The position numbers and the translations under genes are program-made. A stretch of 13,096 bases of DNA, taken from the NCBI GenBank assembly GCA_035650495.1, contig DASRHK010000182.1, positions 1 to 13,096 on the forward strand, written 5' to 3'. The notes below the pieces were generated by a model that was given only the letters and a program-made list of their open reading frames with translations, was not told the DNA's origin and searched no databases. This document shows positions 6,371-13,096 of the stretch, in pieces (the first letter of the stretch is position 1; each line of letters opens with the position of its first letter). Source of the stretch: DASRHK01 sp035650495. Its GTDB lineage: Bacteria > Pseudomonadota > Gammaproteobacteria > Nevskiales > Nevskiaceae.

Positions 6371-8926
6371 ATGAGCGAGAACCGACGCATCCTGGTGATC
6401 GACGACAATCGGTCGATCCACGAGGATTTCCAAAAGGTGTTCCGTACGCCGCGGGGCGCCGAGACTGCGCTGCTGGACGCCGAGGCGGCGCTCTTCGGCG
6501 AAGCCGTGCCGGCACCGGAGCCGATCGCGTTCGAGCTCGATTCCGCGTTCCAGGGTGAAGAGGGCATCGCGAAAGTGCGCACGGCGGTCGACGGCGGACG
6601 CCCGTACGCGATGGCTTTCATCGACGTCCGCATGCCGCCCGGTCTGGACGGCATCGAGACCGCGGCCCGCGTTTGGCAGATCGATCCGGACGTGCAGGTC
6701 GTGATCTGCACCGCCTATGCCGATTACTCCTGGAGCGAGATGCGGGCCAAGCTCGGCAACTCGGATCGCATGGTCATCCTCAAGAAGCCCTTCGACAACA
6801 TCGAAGTGCTCCAGCTCGCCAACGCGCTGACCGAGAAATGGCGGCTGATCCAGGTGTCGCGGCGCCACACGCGCCATCTCGAAGAGACCGTCGCCGCGCG
6901 CACCTCGCAGCTCAGCAGCGCCAACGCGCAGCTGTCGAAGGCGAACCAGGACCTGGCGGCGGCGACGCAGCGCGCCACCGAGATGGCGACGCAGGCGATG
7001 ATCGCGAGCACGGCGAAGAGCGACTTCCTCGCCAACATGAGCCACGAGATCCGCACGCCGATGAACGCGATCATCGGCATGACCGACCTGCTGTGCGAGA
7101 CGGCGATGGACGAGCGCCAGCGCGACTATGCGCACACCATCCGCTCGAGTGGCGAGCACCTGCTGCAGATCATCAACGACATCCTGGATTTCTCGAAGAT
7201 CGAGGCCGGCAAGTTCGGGCTGATCCGCGGACCCTTCGATCTGCGGCGCTGCGTCGAGGACTCGCTCGACCTCCTCGGACTCGCCGCCGGCGACAAGGGC
7301 ATCGAGCTCGGCTACGTGATGGAGGGTGAGGTTCCCGAGGCGCTCATCGCCGATTGCGGGCGCTTGCGCCAGATCCTCACCAACTATCTCAGCAACGCCG
7401 TGAAGTTCACCCACCACGGCGAAGTGCAGCTGCGCGTCGAGGCCAGGCCCAGCGGTGACAAGCAGTACGAATACCATTTCGCGGTGCGCGACACCGGCAT
7501 CGGCATCGCACCCGACAAGCTGGGCACGCTGTTCAAGAGCTTCAGCCAGGTCGATTCGAGCTCGACGCGCAACTACGGCGGGACCGGGCTCGGACTCGCG
7601 ATCTCGCGCCGGCTCGCGGAGATGATGGGCGGCAAGGCATGGGCGGAGAGCGAGCCCGGCGTCGGCTCGACGTTCCATTTCACCATCGTCGCGGAAGTGC
7701 TCGAGCAGAAGGCGCCTCAGCCGGTCGACGTCGAGTCCCTGCGCGGCCGACGCGTGCTGATCGTCGACGACAACGAGCTGAGCCGCGTGATCCTGCGCCA
7801 TGCGGCCGGCCGCTGCGGCATGCGCGTCGAGGAGGCCGACTCTGCAGCCCAGGCGCTGTCGCGCATCGAGGCCGGCGAGCGCTTCGACGTCATGCTGATC
7901 GATTACATGATGCCGGAGATGGACGGCGTCGCCCTCGCGAAGCGGCTGCGCGGCATGCTCGGAACGTCGACGCCGCCGCTGGTGATGGTGAGCGCGGCGA
8001 TGCGCTCGGAACTTGCGAAGGCGGATTTCAACGCGTTCCTCGGCAAGCCGATCCGCCAGTCGAATCTCCCGAAGCTCCTGGTCGACTTGCTGAGCGGCGC
8101 GTCGCCGTCGATGCGCGAGCCTGCCGTGGCCGCGCGCGCGCCGGCGCAACCGGAGCGAGCGCTGGCCATCCTGCTGGTCGACGACAATCCGATCAACCTC
8201 AAGGTCGGGCTGCGCATGCTCGAGTCGATGGGCTATTCCGCCGACACCGCGGCCGACGGTCCCGAGGCGATCAAGCGCATCGAGCAGCGCCGCTACGACA
8301 TCGTGCTCATGGACGTGCAGATGCCCGGCATGACCGGCCTCGACGCGACGCAGATCATCCGCTCGCGCTGGACGGCGGAGAAGCGTCCGAAGATCGTGGC
8401 GATGACCGCCGGCGCGCTGGCTGGCGATCGCGAGCGTTGTCTGGAGGCCGGCATGGATGACTACATCACCAAGCCGATCGAGCGCGCGCGCCTCGGCGAG
8501 ATCCTGCGCGGCGTTCCGGCAGCGGAACCCGCGACGCCGGCTTCGCAGAGCAATGGCGCTGGCGGACCGCAGAAGGAGATCGATTCGGCTGCATTGGAGC
8601 ATTACGCGGAGCAGGTGAGCCGCGACGGCGTGCCGGAGATCATCGACGCGCTGCTCGGCGATGCGCCGCGCGTTCTCGCCGGACTGCAAGGTGCCGGAGC
8701 GCAGCGCGATCTCAAGAAGCTCGGCTTCTACGTGCACACGATGGGATCGGCGCTCGCAACCGTCGGCGCGTCGTCGCTGTGCGCGCTGTGCCGCGACATC
8801 GAGCGCATGGTCGCTGCCGAGGCCGATCCCGACGCGATCCTCGCGAAGGCGCATTCGGTCGAGCGGCGCTACGCAAGCCTCTTGCCGGAACTCGCGCAGG
8901 AACGGCGGAAATACGTCGCCGCCTGA
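6371..8926 (+). CDS. Soluble hybrid histidine kinase, REC-HisKA-HATPase-REC-REC-HPt
   Basis: The protein has 851 residues from ATG 6371 and no membrane segment. REC1 (about 5-150) has D11/D12, D85, T114 and K139, and carries the same long insertion as the REC-PAS-kinase (D12 to D85 is 73 residues). A coiled coil (about 160-212) leads to HisKA with H225 (MSHEIRTP). ATPase motifs are N338/N342, DTGIGIA (374-380) and GGTGLGLAI (403-411). REC2 (about 460-570) has D466/D467, D511, S541 and K559. REC3 (about 598-715) has D604/D605, D648, T679 and K701. The HPt-like end (about 738-845) offers H789 in VHTMGSALATVGA, where the usual Lys three residues after His is Gly. GTG 6353, which overlaps the previous stop, would add six residues. 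I prefer ATG 6371 because receivers of this type start a few residues before RRILV, but the ribosome-binding site is weak for both. It could be the central relay, since it has the only HPt in the cluster. Confidence 0.92.
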   Translation: MSENRRILVIDDNRSIHEDFQKVFRTPRGAETALLDAEAALFGEAVPAPEPIAFELDSAFQGEEGIAKVRTAVDGGRPYAMAFIDVRMPPGLDGIETAARVWQIDPDVQVVICTAYADYSWSEMRAKLGNSDRMVILKKPFDNIEVLQLANALTEKWRLIQVSRRHTRHLEETVAARTSQLSSANAQLSKANQDLAAATQRATEMATQAMIASTAKSDFLANMSHEIRTPMNAIIGMTDLLCETAMDERQRDYAHTIRSSGEHLLQIINDILDFSKIEAGKFGLIRGPFDLRRCVEDSLDLLGLAAGDKGIELGYVMEGEVPEALIADCGRLRQILTNYLSNAVKFTHHGEVQLRVEARPSGDKQYEYHFAVRDTGIGIAPDKLGTLFKSFSQVDSSSTRNYGGTGLGLAISRRLAEMMGGKAWAESEPGVGSTFHFTIVAEVLEQKAPQPVDVESLRGRRVLIVDDNELSRVILRHAAGRCGMRVEEADSAAQALSRIEAGERFDVMLIDYMMPEMDGVALAKRLRGMLGTSTPPLVMVSAAMRSELAKADFNAFLGKPIRQSNLPKLLVDLLSGASPSMREPAVAARAPAQPERALAILLVDDNPINLKVGLRMLESMGYSADTAADGPEAIKRIEQRRYDIVLMDVQMPGMTGLDATQIIRSRWTAEKRPKIVAMTAGALAGDRERCLEAGMDDYITKPIERARLGEILRGVPAAEPATPASQSNGAGGPQKEIDSAALEHYAEQVSRDGVPEIIDALLGDAPRVLAGLQGAGAQRDLKKLGFYVHTMGSALATVGASSLCALCRDIERMVAAEADPDAILAKAHSVERRYASLLPELAQERRKYVAA
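7029..7086 (+). repeat. 58-base exact direct repeat, copy 1 (HisKA H-box region)
   Basis: Positions 7029-7086 match 9884-9941 base for base, third codon positions included. The stretch encodes the ANMSHEIRTP region and the residues after it in the soluble hybrid kinase. It marks the two hybrid kinases as close paralogues in their kinase core. Confidence 0.9.
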
Positions 8927-9045
8927 CGTCACCCCTGACATCGGAGCAGTAGGGAAAAAATCGCACAGCGCGATCCAAGGGAGCGCCCGCCCGCAGAATG
9001 CCAGCGCCGCCCGGAAAACCACTGCAGCCGGGAGGGCAGGCTTGC
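8927..9045 (+). other. 119-base intergenic gap between the two hybrid kinase genes
   Basis: This is the only sizeable non-coding gap inside the cluster. It holds an A6 run (8955-8960), a short inverted repeat ATCGC/GCGAT (8960-8964 and 8970-8974) and the ribosome-binding site of the next gene. I see no convincing -35/-10 pair and no strong terminator on the + strand, so read-through from the upstream operon is possible. Confidence 0.5.
9031..9036 (+). promoter_or_regulatory. Shine-Dalgarno site that fixes the start of the membrane hybrid kinase
   Basis: GGAGGG lies nine bases before ATG 9046. An in-frame ATG at 8998 has no such site and would add a Pro/Gly-rich leader ahead of the basic RKLT segment and first membrane helix. 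This favours ATG 9046. Confidence 0.7.
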
Positions 9046-9883
9046 ATGCGTTCGTTGCGCGACGTTCCCATCCAGCGAAAGCTGACGATCATCATGATGC
9101 TGACCAGCGGCGTGGCGCTGCTGGTGGCGGCCGCCGCCTTCCTCGCGTACGAAGTGAAGGCCTTCCGCGAGACCGCCGTCGCGAACCTGTCGACGACCGC
9201 CGCGATGGTCGCCGATTCGAGCTCCGCCGCGCTCGCCTTCAGCGACAGCCGGAGCGCCGACCAGAACCTGAAATCGCTCAACCAGAACCCCGACGTCGTC
9301 GCCGCGGCGATCTACGACAAGGCCGGTCATGTGTTCGCGGAGTACCAGCGCGCGGGTCATCAGGCCGAGTGCTGCCCGTCGCTGCCGGAAGTCGACGGCA
9401 CGCGCTTCGCTGAAGATCATCTGCAGCTGTTCCGCGGCGTGGACCTCGGCGGCGAGCGCATCGGCACGGTGTTCCTGCAAGGCAGCCTCGAGGGGATGCG
9501 CCGCCGGCTCGAAGGCCAGCTCGTCATCGCGCTGCTCGCCATGCTCGGCGCCACCGGGGTCGCCTTCCTGCTCGCGCGTAAGCTGCAGGCGACGATCTCG
9601 GAGCCGATCTCCACGCTGGCGAGCGTCGCGCGCACGGTGGCGCAGCAGAAGAACTACACGATCCGCGCGATCGGGCGCGGCGACGACGAGCTCGGCGAGC
9701 TGATCGACGGCTTCAACGAGATGCTCAACCAGATCCAGGCGCGCGACAGCGCGCTGCAGGACGCGCACGACACGCTCGAGCGGCGCGTGCAGGAGCGCAC
9801 CTACGAGCTCGCCGCCGCGAGCCGGCGCGCGAACGACGCCGCCGAAGCCGCGCGCGTCGCCAGCCGCGCCAAGAGCGAGTTCG

Positions 9884-9941
9884 TCGCCAACATGAGCCAC
9901 GAGATCCGCACGCCGATGAACGCGATCATCGGCATGACCGA
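9884..9941 (+). repeat. 58-base exact direct repeat, copy 2 (HisKA H-box region)
   Basis: Identical to 7029-7086. It lies in the same orientation and at the same place within the HisKA domain of the membrane hybrid kinase. Confidence 0.9.
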
Positions 9942-10074
9942 TCTGCTCGCCGAGACGCTGATGTCGGAGCGCCAGCGCGAGTGCGCCGACACCATCCGCG
10001 CGAGCGGGCAGCATCTGCTGTCGATCATCAACGACATCCTCGACTTCTCGAAGATCGAGGCGGGCAAGCTCACG

Positions 10075-10080
10075 CTGAGC
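10075..10080 (+). other. Frameshift site: one G apparently missing
   Basis: The sequence reads CTGAGC. Inserting one G (CTG-GAG-CAT) joins the frame ending in KIEAGKLTL to the frame beginning EHLPFDLRKC. The joined protein then matches the length of the paralogous kinase core exactly: H-to-N-box distance is 117 residues in both. Confidence 0.85.
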
Positions 10081-11410
10081 ATCTGCCGTTCGACTTGCGC
10101 AAGTGCGTCGAGGACGCCCTCGACCTGGTCGCGCTCCCTGCTGCCGACAAGCTCCTGGATCTGTCCTACGAGATCGCCGACGGCACGCCCGAGCGCGTGT
10201 TCGGCGACAGCGGGCGCGTGCGCCAGGTGCTCGCGAATTACCTCAACAACGCGGTGAAGTTCACGCGCCAGGGCGAGATCGCCGTGAAGGTGTCGGTGCG
10301 GCCGCTCGACGATCGCCACCGCCACGAATTCCATTTCGCCGTGCGCGACACCGGCATCGGCATTGCGGCCGACAAGGTCGCGCAGCTGTTCCAGAGCTTC
10401 AGCCAGGTCGACTCGAGCTCGACGCGCAACTACGGCGGCACCGGCCTGGGGCTCGCGATCTGCAAGCGCCTGTGCGAAATGATGGGCGGCCGCGTCTGGG
10501 TCCACAGCGAGCCCGGCCGCGGCTCGACGTTCCATTTCACGATCGTCTGCGAGGTCGCCGAGATGGCGGCCCGGCCAACGCTGCATCCGAGCCTGCGCGA
10601 TCGGTGTCTGCTCGTCGTCGACGACAACGCTTCGACGCGTCGCGCGCTCTGCGCCGCGGCGACGCGCGCGGGCATGCAGGTCCGCGAGACGGCGTCCGCG
10701 CGCGAAGCGATGGCGTGGCTCAAGGACGGGCAGCGCTTCGACGTGGTCGCGATCGACTACGTGATGCCGGAGATGGACGGCGTCACCCTCGCCAAGCTGA
10801 TCCGCAGCGAGCTTGGGCCCTCGGCGCCGCCGATGATCATGCTGAGCGCCGCCAGCACCGTGCAGCTGGCGCGCACCGAGTTCGCTGCGCTGCTGCCCAA
10901 GCCGGTGAAGCTCTCGGTCGTGCACGACGTCTTCGCTTGCGTGCTGGGCGACGCGAAGGCAGCGTCGTCGCGTGCGGCGCCGCTGGTCGCGAAGGCGGCA
11001 GCAAACGCCGAAGCCCTGCGTGTGCTCGTCGTCGAGGACAATCCGATCAACCAGAAGGTCGCGCTGCGCATGCTCGAGTCGCTCGGCTATCGCGCCGACA
11101 TCGCGGGCGACGGCGCGCAGGCGATCGCGGCGCTGGAGAAGCGCCGCTACGACGTCGTCTTCATGGACATGCAGATGCCGGTGATGGACGGCCTGGAGGC
11201 CACCCGCGCGATCTGCCGGCGCTGGCCGGAGGATCGGCCGAAGATCATCGCGATGACGGCCAACGCGCTGCTCGGCGATCGCGAGCGCTGCATCGAGGCG
11301 GGCATGGACGATTACCTTGCCAAGCCGATCGAGCGCGCGCGCCTGACCGAGATCCTCGGCGCGATCGTCGAAGTGCGCAGCCCGCACAGCGTACGGGCGA
11401 TGGAGCTCTT

Positions 11411-12826
11411 CTAGGCGGTCTCTGCTGCGGCCGAGCGGGATCGCTTCTTCGGCGCCGTCAGCAATCGCTCCAGCTCTTCGAGCGCTTCGCCGGTGTAGAC
11501 CGCGAGACGCTGCATGTGCGGCAGCGTGTCGCGGCAGCCGGTGAAGCCGAAGTTGAGCGTTCCGCCGTACGACACGCAGGTGATGTTCAGCGCGCCGCCA
11601 TGCGCGATCAGCGAGACCGGGTACATCGCCTCGAGCTGCGCGCCGTTGTAGTAGAGCTTGTTCTCCGGTCCCGGCACGTTGGAGATCGTCACGTTGAACA
11701 CCGGCCGCATGCGGCCGCCCAGGCCCGTGAGCAGCTGCAGCATGTAAGGCGCCATCAGCACGATCGTGTACTGCGTGATCGCGCTGCGCGGCAGGCTCTG
11801 CAGGTGCTCCTTCGCGTTCTGCGTCGACTCGCGGATGACTTCGAGCCGGCGCAGCGGATCGGCGACGTCGGTCGCGAGGTTGGCGATGATGAAGCTGATC
11901 GCGTTGCCGGTGTCCTGATCGTCGGCGGGACGCACGTTGACCGGGATGCCGGCGGTGAGCGACTTGTCCGGCAGCGTGTTCGCTTCCTCCAGGAAGCGGC
12001 GCAGCGCGGTGCCGCAGAGGTACAGCACGATGTCGTTCAAGGTGCAGCTCGCGGACTTCGCCAGCGACTTCAGCTTCGCGAGGTCGTACTGCTGCGTCGC
12101 GAATCGGCGCTGTCCGGTGACGCGGCGATTGAGCACGGACTTCGGACCGCCGAACGGCGGTGTGAGCCCGCTCGCACGAGCACGCGTGAAGAGCCGGCCG
12201 ATGGCGCTCGCCATCTGGCGCGCGGAGCGGAACTGCAGATTGAGCGATTGCTGCACCGAGCGCAGCGCGCCTTCCGGCGTGGGCGGCGCTTCCTCCGTGC
12301 TGCGGCGCGCGGGCTTCACGGTCCACGGCGGCGGCATGTCGGTGTCGTTGGGATCGGACGACAGCACGCGCTGGAGCAGACGCATGCCCGATACGCCGTC
12401 GATCAGCGAGTGGTGCATCTTCGTGTACATCGCCCAGCGATTGCCTTCGAGCCCTTCGATGACGTGGCATTCCCAGAGCGGGCGATTGAAGTCGAGCGGA
12501 TGGCTGTGCAGCCGCGACACCAGCACGCCGAGCTCGCGCTCGCCGCCGGGACGGGGCAGGGCGGAGTGGCGCACGTGATAGTCGAGGTCGACGTCGTTGT
12601 CGGTCGACCAGTAGAGGAGGAACTTGCCGAGCACCGGCCCGGGCAGCTTGAGGTTCCAGGGCGGCGCGAAATCGCGCGCGGACTTCATCTTCGCCACCAG
12701 CTGGCCCAGGAAATCGTCCGGCGCGTTCTTCGGCAGCGAGAAGATCTGCAGGTTGCCGACGTGCATCGGCGTCTCGTGGCTTTCGACCGACAGCCATGAG
12801 GCGTCGAGCGGATTCATGCGTCGCAT
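11411..12826 (-). CDS. WS/DGAT-family acyltransferase (wax ester synthase / diacylglycerol acyltransferase)
   Basis: The protein has 471 residues, close to the usual 450-480 for this family. The catalytic HHxxxDG motif is present as H138-H139 to D143-G144 (MHHSLIDG). Other family marks are the N-terminal MNPLDASWL, PLW (116-118), NDIVLYL (264-270) and NVPGP (383-387). The family transfers acyl chains from acyl-CoA to fatty alcohols or diacylglycerol, making neutral storage lipid at the membrane face. The start is the ATG at 12826, with AGGAG seven bases upstream; an internal ATG nine bases in (MNPLD) is a possible alternative. It is convergent with the hybrid kinase, and the two stop codons overlap by two bases. 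I see no functional tie to the phosphorelay genes. Substrate preference cannot be read from the sequence. Confidence 0.94.
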   Translation of the reverse strand: MRRMNPLDASWLSVESHETPMHVGNLQIFSLPKNAPDDFLGQLVAKMKSARDFAPPWNLKLPGPVLGKFLLYWSTDNDVDLDYHVRHSALPRPGGERELGVLVSRLHSHPLDFNRPLWECHVIEGLEGNRWAMYTKMHHSLIDGVSGMRLLQRVLSSDPNDTDMPPPWTVKPARRSTEEAPPTPEGALRSVQQSLNLQFRSARQMASAIGRLFTRARASGLTPPFGGPKSVLNRRVTGQRRFATQQYDLAKLKSLAKSASCTLNDIVLYLCGTALRRFLEEANTLPDKSLTAGIPVNVRPADDQDTGNAISFIIANLATDVADPLRRLEVIRESTQNAKEHLQSLPRSAITQYTIVLMAPYMLQLLTGLGGRMRPVFNVTISNVPGPENKLYYNGAQLEAMYPVSLIAHGGALNITCVSYGGTLNFGFTGCRDTLPHMQRLAVYTGEALEELERLLTAPKKRSRSAAAETA

Positions 12827-12833
12827 TGTTATG

Positions 12834-12838
12834 CTCCT
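12834..12838 (-). promoter_or_regulatory. Shine-Dalgarno site of the acyltransferase
   Basis: On the minus strand AGGAG stands seven bases before the ATG at 12826. It supports that start over the in-frame ATG nine bases downstream. Confidence 0.7.
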
Positions 12839-12870
12839 GTCCCTTCTCCAGGGCGTCCATCCTAACCCTG

Positions 12871-13096
12871 ATGCAATCCAGCACGCTCTTGTCGATCGGC
12901 GCGACCGGCTTCGCGGTGTCGTTCGTGCATTCGATCCTGCCGACCCATTGGCTGCCCTTCGTGCTCGCGGCCCGGGCGCAGAAGTGGAAGCCGGCCAAGA
13001 CGCTGTCGATCGTGGCGGTGGCAGGCGGCGGCCACACGCTGTTCACGGTCGGCCTCGGTCTGATCGTGCTCGGACTCGGCGTGACGGTGGAGCATT
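12871..13096 (+). CDS. Polytopic membrane protein, N-terminal part (3' truncated)
   Basis: Seventy-five codons are visible from ATG 12871 and run off the window. The product opens with a hydrophobic helix (about 8-32) containing HSILPTHWLPF (H20, H26). A basic loop (RAQKWKPAK) and a second helix (about 45-72) with GGGHT (H55) follow. Histidine- and proline-bearing helices of this pattern recall NicO/UreH-like or HupE-like metal or cation transporters, but the resemblance is by eye and the family is uncertain. No good ribosome-binding site precedes the ATG. Divergent from the acyltransferase with 44 bases between the starts, so any promoters must be compact or overlap coding sequence. G/C-rich third positions support it as a real gene. 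Confidence 0.65.
   Translation, partial: MQSSTLLSIGATGFAVSFVHSILPTHWLPFVLAARAQKWKPAKTLSIVAVAGGGHTLFTVGLGLIVLGLGVTVEH

Larger units (their letters stand above)
9046..11414 (+). pseudogene. Frameshifted membrane hybrid histidine kinase, CHASE8-like-HAMP-HisKA-HATPase-REC-REC
   Basis: With one base restored near 10077 the product is 789 residues. Membrane helices at about 13-35 and 157-177 flank a periplasmic domain resembling CHASE8, which contains a CC pair (109-110). A HAMP domain (about 178-232) and a coiled coil follow, then HisKA with H285. After the frame break come N398/N402, DTGIGIA (435-441) and GGTGLGLAI (464-472). REC1 has D526/D527, D571, S601 and K619. REC2 has E664/D665, D708, T738 and K760. 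There is no HPt domain, so it may use the one on the neighbouring soluble hybrid kinase. As it stands, the first frame continues out of phase to a stop at 10255-10257, giving a product without ATPase or receivers, while the correct phase for the rest runs 10077-11414. Codon use stays sound on both sides of the break, so either the mutation is recent or this is a sequencing or assembly error. The stop overlaps the convergent acyltransferase stop. Confidence 0.85.

Noticed and set aside
3258..6515. Very long minus-strand open frame opposite several kinase and regulator genes
   Set aside because: It is Arg/His/Ala-rich with no recognisable domain and lies opposite genes with clear motifs. GC-rich DNA lacks stop codons in such shadow frames.
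8924..8931. Perfect palindrome TGACGTCA overlapping the stop of the soluble hybrid kinase
   Set aside because: It is a single eight-base palindrome in GC-rich DNA with no second copy or promoter context seen. Chance is the simpler explanation.
8955..8974. A6 run beside an ATCGC/GCGAT inverted repeat, which on the minus strand looks like a hairpin followed by T residues
   Set aside because: The stem is only five base pairs and no minus-strand gene ends there, so a terminator is not supported.
6266..9022. Long minus-strand open frame opposite the soluble hybrid kinase
   Set aside because: The + strand encodes all expected kinase and receiver motifs. The minus-strand product is a low-complexity shadow.
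8998..9045. Upstream ATG at 8998 as the start of the membrane hybrid kinase
   Set aside because: It lacks a ribosome-binding site and would add a Pro/Gly-rich leader, whereas ATG 9046 has a strong site and begins just before the first membrane helix.
10070..10085. Programmed ribosomal frameshifting in the membrane hybrid kinase
   Set aside because: There is no slippery run at the junction. Kinases of this type are made as single proteins, so a deletion or sequence error is more likely.
12859..12864. TAGGAT on the minus strand as a -10 box for the acyltransferase
   Set aside because: No acceptable -35 hexamer lies about 17 bases upstream of it.
9801..13046. Long minus-strand open frame of about 1080 codons
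   Set aside because: It runs opposite the hybrid kinase and through the acyltransferase in a different frame. Its composition is shadow-like and it shows no domain of its own.

Overview
The window is strongly GC-rich, almost fully coding and has G/C-biased third codon positions. Together with the gene families present, this points to a Gram-negative proteobacterium, most likely beta or gamma. I cannot name a genus. Nothing in it is plasmid-, phage- or transposon-like, and I see no tRNA, rRNA or CRISPR array.

Positions 1-11414 (+ strand) hold a dense phosphorelay cluster. The tail of an unidentified upstream gene (1-39) overlaps a membrane histidine kinase with a long sensory domain and a PAS domain (36-2192). 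This is followed by a soluble REC-PAS-kinase (2185-3951), a REC-HDOD protein (3948-5165), a REC protein with a degenerate HD-GYP-like domain (5181-6356) and a large soluble hybrid kinase, REC-HisKA-HATPase-REC-REC-HPt (6371-8926). The genes overlap by a few bases or lie about 15 bases apart, so this looks like one translationally coupled operon. After a 119-base gap comes a membrane hybrid kinase, CHASE8-like-HAMP-HisKA-HATPase-REC-REC (9046-11414). Its reading frame is broken by an apparent one-base deletion near 10077.

The cluster encodes four transmitter cores, eight receiver domains and one HPt domain. It has no recognisable DNA-binding domain, GGDEF or EAL domain, or intact phosphodiesterase. 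The only output-like modules are HDOD and a degenerate HD-GYP fold, both likely to act by protein-protein contact. My inference is a multi-input phosphorelay: the two membrane kinases sense signals, the two soluble kinases with N-terminal receivers act as relay kinases, and the two small REC proteins are terminal adaptors.

Positions 11411-12826 (- strand) encode a WS/DGAT-family acyltransferase (wax ester or triacylglycerol synthesis), convergent with the cluster. From 12871 (+ strand) the start of a polytopic membrane protein runs off the window; it is divergent from the acyltransferase with 44 bases between them. These two genes have no obvious link to the phosphorelay.
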